From assembly GCA_046349355.1 (NCBI GenBank), contig JAXMCM010000017.1:186001-250000 (forward strand): a stretch of 64,000 nucleotides of DNA, read 5' to 3'. The notes under the pieces are model-generated. The model ran no database searches, was not told the DNA's origin, and saw only the letters and a program-made list of their open reading frames with translations. This DNA comes from CALKJU01 sp046349355 (lineage in GTDB: Bacteria; Pseudomonadota; Alphaproteobacteria; Geminicoccales; Geminicoccaceae). This document shows positions 34,304 through 41,884 of the stretch, one piece after another (the first letter of the stretch is position 1; each line of letters begins with the position of its first letter). Made by a program: the position numbers and the translations under genes.

Positions 34304-34331
34304 TTGACATTTTCCTTCAATCTGCTGTCAT
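34304..34331 (+). promoter_or_regulatory. Predicted nanE promoter overlapped by an inverted repeat
   Basis: A perfect -35 TTGACA (34304-34309) and a fair -10 TGTCAT (34326-34331) are 16 bases apart. The same bases form an inverted repeat, TGACA (34305-34309) and TGTCA (34326-34330), within a locally AT-rich stretch that stands out in this GC-rich window. An RpiR dimer could bind here and block polymerase. Transcription would start almost at the nanE GTG (34339), so the message may be leaderless. Confidence 0.5.
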
Positions 34332-34338
34332 CGGGATC

Positions 34339-35079
34339 GTGTCCAGCGTCCCCACCGTGACTGCGCCCAGACCTCCCGTGGCTGCCTCCGGCGGGGCGCT
34401 GGCGCGTCTGCGCGGCGGCCTCGTCGTCTCCTGCCAGGCGGGGCCCGACAGCCCGTTGCGCGACAGCGCCATCATGCTGGCGATGGCCCGCGCCGCCGAG
34501 CGCGGCGGGGCGGTGGGCCTGCGCCTCGAGGGCCTGGGCGACGTCGCCGCGATCCGCCCGCACACGGCGTTGCCGATCATCGGCCTGGTCAAGCAGGCGA
34601 TGACAGGGTCCGAGGTCTACATCACGCCGACGGTCGAGCTGGCGCGGCAGCTGTGCCGCCTGGGGTGCGAGATCGTCGCCGTCGACGGCACGGCGCGGCC
34701 GCGGCCGGCCAGCGTCGCCGAGCTGTGCGCTGCGATCCACGCCGAGGGCCGCCTCGCCATGGCCGACATCAGCACGGCGGCCGAGGCCGAGGCAGCGATC
34801 GCCGCGGGGGCCGACATCGTCGGCACCACCATGGCCGGCTACACGCCGTACTCGACGCAGGGCGACGCGCCGGACCTCGCCCTGATGCGGGCGCTGGCGG
34901 CGGCCGGCCTGCCGTTCATCGCCGAGGGCCGGGTGCGCACGCCGGGCGAGGGGGCCGCCTGCCTCGCCGCCGGGGCCTGGTGCGTCGTGGTCGGCTCGGC
35001 GATCACCCGTCCGGACGAGATCACCCGTTGGTTCGTCGACGCGCTGGCGACGCCGGCGCCGGTTGCAGACCCAGGCTGA
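34339..35079 (+). CDS. nanE: N-acetylmannosamine-6-phosphate 2-epimerase
   Basis: Converts ManNAc-6-P to GlcNAc-6-P in sialic acid and N-acetylmannosamine breakdown. The 246-residue TIM-barrel protein has all NanE signatures in order: LVVSCQAGPDSPLRD, GLRLEG, PIIGLVK, VYITPT, VAVDGTARPRP, MADISTAAEA, GTTMAGYT, IAEGRVRTPGEG and VVVGSAITRPDEIT. Two GTG starts are possible, 34339 and 34357; both give a short lead. It is the first gene of an operon with a sugar ABC transporter and ROK kinase, directly after an RpiR regulator. No sialate lyase (nanA) or GlcNAc-6-P deacetylase (nagA) is in the window. Confidence 0.93.
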   Translation: MSSVPTVTAPRPPVAASGGALARLRGGLVVSCQAGPDSPLRDSAIMLAMARAAERGGAVGLRLEGLGDVAAIRPHTALPIIGLVKQAMTGSEVYITPTVELARQLCRLGCEIVAVDGTARPRPASVAELCAAIHAEGRLAMADISTAAEAEAAIAAGADIVGTTMAGYTPYSTQGDAPDLALMRALAAAGLPFIAEGRVRTPGEGAACLAAGAWCVVVGSAITRPDEITRWFVDALATPAPVADPG

Positions 35080-35093
35080 GGAAGGAGACCGCC

Positions 35094-36419
35094 TTGCGCA
35101 CCTTGATGCTGTCCCTGCTGACGGGAACTGCCCTGACCCTCGGCGCCGCCGCGGCGCGGGCCGACGTCACCCTGCTGTTCTGGCCGGGGCCGGAAAGCGA
35201 GGCGATGCAGAAGGTCATCGACGCCTACAATGACGGGCCGGGCAAGGCCGACAACAACAAGGTCAACCAGCTGCTGTTCAGCCGGCAGGGCTACTTCGAC
35301 AAGGAGATCGCCGACCTCGCCGCCGGCTCGAAGGAGTTCGACCTGGCGCTGGTGACCACCTACACGCTGGGCCGCTACGCGCCGTTCCTGTCGCCGATCG
35401 ACGGCTATCTCGATCCGGGCGTGAAGGAGCGCTTCGCCGGGGTGGCGCTGGACAGCCTCGCCTACGACGGCAAGCAGTTCGGCGTGCCGACCGACATCAG
35501 CATCCACTTCCTCTACTACCGCAAGGACCTGATCGAGCAGCTGCTGAGCGACGCGGCGTGGAAGCAGCGCTACGGCGAGATCAGCGAGCAGCACCTCGGC
35601 AAGAAGCTCGAGCCCAAGGCGCCGGACCAGTGGACCTGGGAGGACTTCGCCGCCGCGGCGCTGTTCTTCACCAAGTCGATCAACCCGGACAGCCCGACCC
35701 GCTACGGCACCGTGCTGGAGATGAAGAACCTCATCTTCAACATCATGATCTGGCAGGCGACGCTGGTCAGCAACGGCGGCGACTGGCTGGACGCCGACGG
35801 CAAGCCGGCGATCGACAGCGACGCCGCGCGCAAGGGTCTCGAGCTCTACAAGAAGCTGCTCGACCTCGGCGCCACGCCGGCCGACAGCATCAACTACGAG
35901 TATGCCGAGGCCAACCAGGCGTTCGGCTCGGGCCAGGCGGCGACGATGCTGCAGTGGAACGCGGCGTTCAACGAGCTGAACGACCCGGCGAAGAACCCGA
36001 CCGTCGCGGGCAAGGTCTGGGTCGGCCCGATGCCGGCCGGCAGCGAGGGCCACAAGACCCACATCCACAGCCTGGGCATCGGCCTGAACGCGGCCAGCGA
36101 CAACAAGGACGACGCCGGCAAGTTCCTGAAGTTCCTGGCCAGCCAGGAGGCGATGGAGGTGTACGGCAAGGCCGGCGGCACGCCGCCGGTGCCGGCGATC
36201 CTCGACGCGATGAGCGCCACCCGGCCGGAGTTCAAGCTGGTCGGCGAGCACGCCGCCAGCAACGCCTTCGTCGTCCGCGGCGGCACCTCGGCGCAGGCGG
36301 TGCCGATCTACGAGGTGCTGGCGCAGAACTTCTCCGGCTACTGGGCGGGGCAGCTCGACCTCGACACCGCCCTGAAGAACGCCACGGCCGGCATGGCCGA
36401 GAAGCTGGCGGCGCAGTAG
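35094..36419 (+). CDS. Sugar ABC transporter substrate-binding protein (family 1)
   Basis: A 441-residue periplasmic binding protein. A signal peptide (LRTLMLSLLTGTALTLGAAA to ARA) precedes the mature start DVTLLFWPGPESEAMQKVID. The fold matches the MalE/UgpB cluster, with PTDISIHFLYYRKDLIEQLL as the hinge region. The start is TTG at 35094, supported by an AAGGAG site seven bases upstream. It lies 14 bases after nanE and precedes two permease genes and a ROK kinase, so the ligand is probably ManNAc or a related amino sugar. Ligand identity is context-based. Confidence 0.87.
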   Translation: MRTLMLSLLTGTALTLGAAAARADVTLLFWPGPESEAMQKVIDAYNDGPGKADNNKVNQLLFSRQGYFDKEIADLAAGSKEFDLALVTTYTLGRYAPFLSPIDGYLDPGVKERFAGVALDSLAYDGKQFGVPTDISIHFLYYRKDLIEQLLSDAAWKQRYGEISEQHLGKKLEPKAPDQWTWEDFAAAALFFTKSINPDSPTRYGTVLEMKNLIFNIMIWQATLVSNGGDWLDADGKPAIDSDAARKGLELYKKLLDLGATPADSINYEYAEANQAFGSGQAATMLQWNAAFNELNDPAKNPTVAGKVWVGPMPAGSEGHKTHIHSLGIGLNAASDNKDDAGKFLKFLASQEAMEVYGKAGGTPPVPAILDAMSATRPEFKLVGEHAASNAFVVRGGTSAQAVPIYEVLAQNFSGYWAGQLDLDTALKNATAGMAEKLAAQ

Positions 36420-36459
36420 CGGCGCGACCGCGGGAGCGGGCAGGGCACGGCCGCCCGGC

Positions 36460-37329
36460 ATGGGGGCCGCATCGCGCCGCACCGAGGGTGCGCTCCTGCT
36501 CGCTCCGCTGGTCCTGTTCCTGGTCCTGCTGCTGGGCTTTCCGGCGCTGGCCAACCTCGTCTACAGCCTGAGCCAGGTCACCTTCCGCACCATCCGCGAC
36601 CCGGCCTGGCTCGGCTTCGGCAACTACGTCGCGGCGGCGACCGACCCCGCCTTCTGGCATGCGCTGGGCTTCTCGCTGCGCTTCGCCCTGGTCACCGCCG
36701 CCGTCGAGGTGGTGCTGGGCCTGGCGCTGGCGCTGGCACTCGAGCCGCTGCTCAGCCGGCACAAGTGGCTGCTGGCGCTGCTGCTGCTGCCGATGATGGT
36801 GTCGCCGGCGCTGGTCGGGGTGATGTGGCGGCTGCTGCTCAACGAGTTCGTCGGGCTGGTGCCGCAGTGGCTGGGCCTGTTCGGGCTCTACCCGGCGCTG
36901 CTGGGACCCGCCTGGGTGACGACGACGCTGGTCGTCATCGAGATCCTGCAGTGGACGCCGTTCGCCTTCCTGATCCTGCTGACGGCGCTGCAGACGATCC
37001 CGGCGGAGACGCTGGAGGCGGCGCGGATCGACGGGGCGGTGGCCTGGCAGCGGCTCGTCCACGTGATCCTGCCGATCCTCGTCCCGGCGCTGGCGATCAC
37101 CGCCTTCATCCGCTTCATCGACGGCTTTCGCGTGTTCGACCACATCTACGTGCTGACCGGCGGCGGCCCCGGCACGCTCACCACCTCGGCCAGCATCCAC
37201 ATCTACAAGAACTTCTTCCAGCAGGAGAAGCTGGGCGAGGCGGTGGCCTCGGCGATGCTGCTGCTGGGCGCCACGCTGGCCTTCCTGCTGGTGGCGATGC
37301 GCGTGGCCCTGCGCGGCGCCCGGCCATGA
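36460..37329 (+). CDS. Sugar ABC transporter permease (MalF-like)
   Basis: A 289-residue inner-membrane permease with six hydrophobic segments. The EAA loop that contacts the ATPase is EAARIDGAVAWQRLVHVILP near residue 187, and the family-typical FDHIYVLTGGGPGT follows near 226. It ends overlapping the second permease by four bases (ATGA). With the partner permease it should form the channel for the sugar bound by the upstream protein. No ATP-binding gene occurs in the operon. Confidence 0.9.
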   Translation: MGAASRRTEGALLLAPLVLFLVLLLGFPALANLVYSLSQVTFRTIRDPAWLGFGNYVAAATDPAFWHALGFSLRFALVTAAVEVVLGLALALALEPLLSRHKWLLALLLLPMMVSPALVGVMWRLLLNEFVGLVPQWLGLFGLYPALLGPAWVTTTLVVIEILQWTPFAFLILLTALQTIPAETLEAARIDGAVAWQRLVHVILPILVPALAITAFIRFIDGFRVFDHIYVLTGGGPGTLTTSASIHIYKNFFQQEKLGEAVASAMLLLGATLAFLLVAMRVALRGARP

Positions 37330-38153
37330 GGCGCAGCCGGCTGGGCGACGCCCTGCGCTGGCTGCTGCTGGCGGTGACGGCGCTGGTGCTGAACTTCCCG
37401 ATCCTGGCGACGCTGCTGACCTCGCTGAAGACGACGGCCGACATCAACGCCTCGCCGCCGGTCCTGCTGTTCGCGCCGACGCTCGAGCATTTCCGCACCG
37501 TGCTGACCGACCCGGCGCTCGACTTCCCGCGCTACCTCGTCAACAGCACGGTCATGGCGCTGGGCGGCACCGCCCTGGCGCTGGCGCTGAGCCTGCCCGC
37601 GGCCTACGCCATCGTCCGGCTCGGCATCGGCGCCCGGGTCCTGCTGCCGCTGGTCACCAACCTGCGGGCGGTGCCGCTGGTGATCTTCGCCATCCCGATC
37701 TACCTGATGTACCAGCTGGCCGGGCTGCTCGACACGCGGCTGGGCCTGGCCCTGATCGCGTGCGTGGTCAACCTGCCGACGGCGCTGATCCTGCTGGTCG
37801 GCTTCGTCCAGGAGCTGCCGGTCGAGCTCGATGAGGCGGCGCGGGTCGACGGGGCCGGGACCCTCGGGATCCTGCGCCACGTCGTGCTGCCGCTGGCCCG
37901 GCCGATGCTGCTGGCCGTCGGCATCCTGTCGTTCATCTTCGCCTGGAACGAGTTCCTGTTCGGGCTGATCCTCACGACCAAGGACGCCGTACCGGTGACG
38001 GTGGGAGCGACGTTCTTCATCACCTCGTGGGGCGTGAAATGGGGTGCGACGGCCGCCGCCATGACCTTGTCGGCCCTGCCGCCGATGCTGCTGGGCCTCG
38101 TCGCCTATCGCTGGCTCGGCAAGGCGCTGCTGGCTGGCGCGGTGAAGGGCTGA
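37326..38153 (+). CDS. Sugar ABC transporter permease (MalG-like)
   Basis: A 275-residue permease, second channel subunit. It has six hydrophobic segments, the EAA loop DEAARVDGAGTLGILRHVVLP near residue 168 (quoted by position; key residues EAA..DGA) and the MalG-type FIFAWNEFLFGLILT near residue 205. The ATG at 37326 overlaps the first permease stop, so both are made in equal amounts. Four bases later begins the ROK kinase gene. Confidence 0.9.
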   Translation: MRRSRLGDALRWLLLAVTALVLNFPILATLLTSLKTTADINASPPVLLFAPTLEHFRTVLTDPALDFPRYLVNSTVMALGGTALALALSLPAAYAIVRLGIGARVLLPLVTNLRAVPLVIFAIPIYLMYQLAGLLDTRLGLALIACVVNLPTALILLVGFVQELPVELDEAARVDGAGTLGILRHVVLPLARPMLLAVGILSFIFAWNEFLFGLILTTKDAVPVTVGATFFITSWGVKWGATAAAMTLSALPPMLLGLVAYRWLGKALLAGAVKG

Positions 38154-38157
38154 ACCG

Positions 38158-39024
38158 GTGCCGGTGATCGCCATCGACCTTGGCGGCACCAACCTGCGCG
38201 CCGCCCTTGTCGAGGACGGGCAGGTGCTGCAGCGCCATGCCCTGCCGACGCGGCCGGCGGACGGGGCCGAGAGCTGGCTGGAGGCCATCGCCCGGCTGGC
38301 CGCACCGTGGAGCCACCAGGCGACGGCTCTGGGCGTGTCGGTCACCGGCATCGTCCGGGGCGGACGGTGGACGGCGATCAATCCGGAGGTGCTGCCGGTG
38401 CCGGCGGGGCTGCCGCTGGTCCGCGAGCTGCGCCGGCGGACCGGCTTGCCGGTGGTAGCGGTCAATGACGGGCACGCCGCCGCCTGGGGCGAGTTCCGCC
38501 GCGGCGCCGGGCAGGGGCATCGCTCGATGCTCTACATGACGGTCTCCACCGGCATCGGCGGCGGGCTCGTGCTCGACGGCCGCCTGCGCCGGGGTGCGAC
38601 CGGGCTTGCCGGCAGCGTCGGGCACCTGCTGGCCGATCCGGGCGGTCCGCCGTGCGGCTGCGGCAAGCGTGGCTGCCTCGAGGCGGTGGCCTCGGGCTCG
38701 GCGCTGGCCGCCATCGCCGCGGCGCAGGGCCATGCCGGGCCAGTCCGCGCCGGCGAGCCGTGGGCCGAGGCGCTGCTCGAGCGCTCGGCGGCGGCCGTGG
38801 CGCGCGCGCTCGTCGACCTGCAGACGCTGCTCGACGTCGAGGTGGCGGTGGTCGGCGGCGGGCTCGGCCTGTCGGCCGGCTACCTGCCGCGGGTCGCCAC
38901 GGCGATGCTGGGCCTGCCGGGCGTGTTCCGCCCGCCGCTGCTGCCGGCCGGCCTCGGCGACGATGCCGGGCTGGTCGGCGCGGCGCTGCTGGCGGCGGTC
39001 AGCCGCGCTCGGCGAGCGGGGTGA
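38158..39024 (+). CDS. nanK: ROK family sugar kinase, probable N-acetylmannosamine kinase
   Basis: A 288-residue ROK protein starting at GTG 38158. The ATP-binding DxGGTxxR reads IDLGGTNLRAALV at 5-17, the sugar-binding aspartate is in AVNDGHAAAWGE near 101, and the ROK zinc motif is CGCGKRGCLEAVASG near 162-176. The gene ends the nanE-ABC operon, so phosphorylation of ManNAc to the NanE substrate is the natural role; glucokinase or GlcNAc kinase activity cannot be excluded from sequence alone. Its last 26 bases overlap the convergent gltA gene. Confidence 0.8.
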   Translation: MPVIAIDLGGTNLRAALVEDGQVLQRHALPTRPADGAESWLEAIARLAAPWSHQATALGVSVTGIVRGGRWTAINPEVLPVPAGLPLVRELRRRTGLPVVAVNDGHAAAWGEFRRGAGQGHRSMLYMTVSTGIGGGLVLDGRLRRGATGLAGSVGHLLADPGGPPCGCGKRGCLEAVASGSALAAIAAAQGHAGPVRAGEPWAEALLERSAAAVARALVDLQTLLDVEVAVVGGGLGLSAGYLPRVATAMLGLPGVFRPPLLPAGLGDDAGLVGAALLAAVSRARRAG

Positions 39025-40303
39025 AGGCGCGGCGGCCCGGGCCGGTGTAGAGCTGGCGCGGCCGGCCGATCTTCTGCTCCGGGTCCTCGATCATCTCGTT
39101 CCACTGCGCGATCCAGCCGACGGTCCGCGCCAGGGCGAAGATGGCGGTGAACATCTTCGACGGGATGCCCATGGCCTCGAGGATGATGCCGGAATAGAAG
39201 TCGACGTTGGGGAACAGCTTGCGCTTGGCGAAGTAGTCGTCGTTCAGCGCGATCTTCTCGAGCTCGCGGGCGATCTCGAGCAGCGGGTTGTCCTTGTGGC
39301 CGAGCTCGGCCAGCACCTGGTCGGCGCTCTCCTTGAGCACGGCGGCGCGCGGGTCGTAGTTCTTGTAGACCCGGTGGCCGAAGCCCATGAGCCGCTGATG
39401 GCTGTCCTTGTCCTTGGCCTTGTCGATGAAGTCCTTGATGTTGGCCGGCGTGCCGATCTCCTTGAGCATGGTCAGCACGGCCTCGTTGGCGCCGCCATGC
39501 GCCGGGCCCCACAGCGAGGCGATGCCGGCGGCGATCGCCGCGTAGGGCGAGGCGCCGGTCGAGCCGACCAGCCGCACGGTCGAGGTCGAGGCGTTCTGCT
39601 CGTGGTCGGCATGCAGGATGAAGATCCGGTCCAGCGCCTTGGCCATGACCGGGTTGACCTTGTACGGCTCGCACGGCACCGCGAACATCATGCTGAGGAA
39701 GTTCTCGGCATAGTTCAGGTCGTTGCGCGGGTACACGAAGGGCTGGCCGACCGAGTACTTGTAGGCCATGGCGGCGATCGTCGGGATCTTGGCGATCAGC
39801 CGGTGCGTCGCGATCATCCGGTTCTTCGGATCGTCGACGTTGAGGTCCTCGTAATAGAAGGCCGACAGCGCGGCGGTCACCGCGATCATCACCGCCATGG
39901 GGTGCGAGTCACGGCGGAAGCCGCGGAACAGGTAGGCGATCTGCTCGTGCAACATCGTGTGGTAGGTGATGTCGTTCACGAACTTCGACTTCTGCCCGGC
40001 ATTGGGCAGCTCGCCGTTGAGGATGAGGTAGCAGACCTCGAGGTAGTCGCTCTTCGTCGCCAGCTCCTCGATCGAGTAGCCGCGATGCAGCAGCACGCCC
40101 TCGTCGCCGTCGATGAAGGTGATCGCCGAGCGGCAGGCGGCGGTCGAGGTGAAGCCCGGGTCGTAGGTGAACTGGCCGGTGGCGCCGTAGAGCTTGCGAA
40201 TGTCGATGACGTCGGGGCCGAGGGTGCCCTTCAGGACAGGCAGGTCGACCGGTTTGCCGCCGGCGGAGGTGAAGGTCGCGTTGCCGCCAGAGCCGTCTGC
40301 CAT
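38999..40303 (-). CDS. gltA: Citrate synthase
   Basis: Condenses acetyl-CoA with oxaloacetate, first step of the TCA cycle. The 434-residue type II enzyme has catalytic histidines in GPAHGGANEAV and GFGHRVYKNYDPRA and the aspartate in NVDFYSGIILEAMG. The N-terminal strand-rich domain (DLPVLKGTLGPDVIDIRKLY) is that of the NADH-sensitive proteobacterial form. The ATG is preceded by GGGAGAAGG. A possible promoter lies in the 94 bases between gltX and gltA, but its boxes are poor. It is downstream of gltX on the same strand. Confidence 0.97.
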   Translation of the reverse strand: MADGSGGNATFTSAGGKPVDLPVLKGTLGPDVIDIRKLYGATGQFTYDPGFTSTAACRSAITFIDGDEGVLLHRGYSIEELATKSDYLEVCYLILNGELPNAGQKSKFVNDITYHTMLHEQIAYLFRGFRRDSHPMAVMIAVTAALSAFYYEDLNVDDPKNRMIATHRLIAKIPTIAAMAYKYSVGQPFVYPRNDLNYAENFLSMMFAVPCEPYKVNPVMAKALDRIFILHADHEQNASTSTVRLVGSTGASPYAAIAAGIASLWGPAHGGANEAVLTMLKEIGTPANIKDFIDKAKDKDSHQRLMGFGHRVYKNYDPRAAVLKESADQVLAELGHKDNPLLEIARELEKIALNDDYFAKRKLFPNVDFYSGIILEAMGIPSKMFTAIFALARTVGWIAQWNEMIEDPEQKIGRPRQLYTGPGRRAFTPLAERG

Positions 40304-40397
40304 CTGCCTTCTCCCGTGCCGTCGCGTGGCGTGAGGGCCACTCTTCGCATGTGCAGCACGCGAACCTTATGAGCCCTGCCGAGCGGCAGCAATTCCG

Positions 40398-41816
40398 CTA
40401 TTGCAATGCCGCATTGCGGCCATTCGCAGCATCCTCGATCCGGGCCAGCACCTCGGCCCGGCCGAGCACGCGCATGACGTCGAACAGGCCAGGGGACACG
40501 CCGGATCCCGTCAGCGCCGCGCGCAGCGCCTGGGCGAGCTTGCCGAAGCCGATGCCGAGGCCGCCGGCCTGGGCGCGGCACAGGCTCTCGAGCGACGCCT
40601 CGGTCCAGCTCTCCAGCGAGGTCAGCGGCTTGGCCAGCTCGAGCAGGCGCGGGGCGATCTCCGGCGTCAGCGCCGCCGCCGCCTTGGCATCGAGTGGCAG
40701 CGGCCGCGGGCGGACGTAGAAGGCGGCCGCCTCGGCCAGCTCGACCAGCGTGCGCGAGCGGGTCTTGAGGCCGTTCATTCCGGCGGTCAGCCGCTGCTTG
40801 CCGCGGCCGTCGACCTTGAGCCCCAGCCTCTCGATGAAGGGGATCACCAGCTGGACGAGCTCGGCGTCGGGCCGCTCGCGCAGCCAGTGGGCGTTGACCG
40901 AGAGCAGCTTGGCCATGTCGAAGCGGGCCGGCGACTGGCCGACGGCGTCGAGGTCGAACCACTCGATCGCCTGGGCCAGCGAGATGATCTCCTCGTCGCC
41001 ATGCGCCCAGCCCAGCCGCAGCAGGTAGTTGCGCATCGCCTCGGGGAGGAAGCCCTGCTCGCGGTACTCGGTCACGGAGAGCGCGCCGTGGCGCTTGCTG
41101 AGCTTGGCGCCGTCGGCACCGTGGATGAGCGGGATGTGGGCGAAGCGCGGCAGCTCGGCGTCGAGCGCCCGGTACAGCTGGATCTGCCGGAAGGTGTTGG
41201 TGAGGTGGTCCGAGCCGCGGATCACGTGGGTGATCTTCATGTCGATGTCGTCGACCACCACCGACAGCATGTAGGTGGGGGTGCCGTCGCCACGCAGCAG
41301 GACCATGTCGTCGAGCTGGTCGTTGGCGACCCGGATCTCGCCCTGGACGAGGTCCTCGACGACGGTCTCGCCCTCCTGCGGCGCCCGCAGGCGGACTACA
41401 GGGGCGACGCCGGCCGGGGCCTCGGCCGGATCGCGGTCGCGCCAGCGGCCGTCGTAGCGGACCGGCAGCCCCTTGGCCCGCTGCTCGGCGCGCATGGCGT
41501 CGAGCTCCTCGGCGGTGGCCCAGCAGCGATAGGCGCGGCCCTGGGCGAGCAGGCGCTCGACGGCGGCGACGTGCAGCCCCGCCCGGGCGAACTGGAAGAC
41601 CGGCGGCTCGTCGGCATTGATGCCGAGCCAGCCGAGACCGTCGAAGATCGCGTCGATGGCCGCCTCGGTCGAGCGCTGCCGGTCGGTGTCCTCGATGCGC
41701 AGCAGGAAGCGTCCGCCGTGGTGCCGGGCGTAAAGCCAGTTGAACAGCGCCGTACGCGCCCCGCCGATGTGCAGGTAACCGGTAGGCGAAGGAGCAAAGC
41801 GAACGACAACACTCAT
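40398..41816 (-). CDS. gltX: Glutamyl-tRNA synthetase, first copy
   Basis: Class I synthetase that charges tRNA-Glu, and in many alphaproteobacteria also tRNA-Gln for GatCAB amidation. The 472-residue protein has the HIGH motif in PSPTGYLHIGGARTALFNW (residues 8-26) and KLSKRHG near residue 240 as the KMSKS loop, with an alpha-helical anticodon domain behind it. The ATG at 41814-41816 (MSVVVRFAPSP) is standard. It is divergent from comEC and followed by gltA. A second, shorter paralogue is encoded at 47057. Confidence 0.96.
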   Translation of the reverse strand: MSVVVRFAPSPTGYLHIGGARTALFNWLYARHHGGRFLLRIEDTDRQRSTEAAIDAIFDGLGWLGINADEPPVFQFARAGLHVAAVERLLAQGRAYRCWATAEELDAMRAEQRAKGLPVRYDGRWRDRDPAEAPAGVAPVVRLRAPQEGETVVEDLVQGEIRVANDQLDDMVLLRGDGTPTYMLSVVVDDIDMKITHVIRGSDHLTNTFRQIQLYRALDAELPRFAHIPLIHGADGAKLSKRHGALSVTEYREQGFLPEAMRNYLLRLGWAHGDEEIISLAQAIEWFDLDAVGQSPARFDMAKLLSVNAHWLRERPDAELVQLVIPFIERLGLKVDGRGKQRLTAGMNGLKTRSRTLVELAEAAAFYVRPRPLPLDAKAAAALTPEIAPRLLELAKPLTSLESWTEASLESLCRAQAGGLGIGFGKLAQALRAALTGSGVSPGLFDVMRVLGRAEVLARIEDAANGRNAALQ

Positions 41817-41884
41817 GGTTGAATTATGCAACCTGTTCGGCGGATGATGGAGGGCGTAGCCGTGTAGCACAGGCGAGCCGCTCC

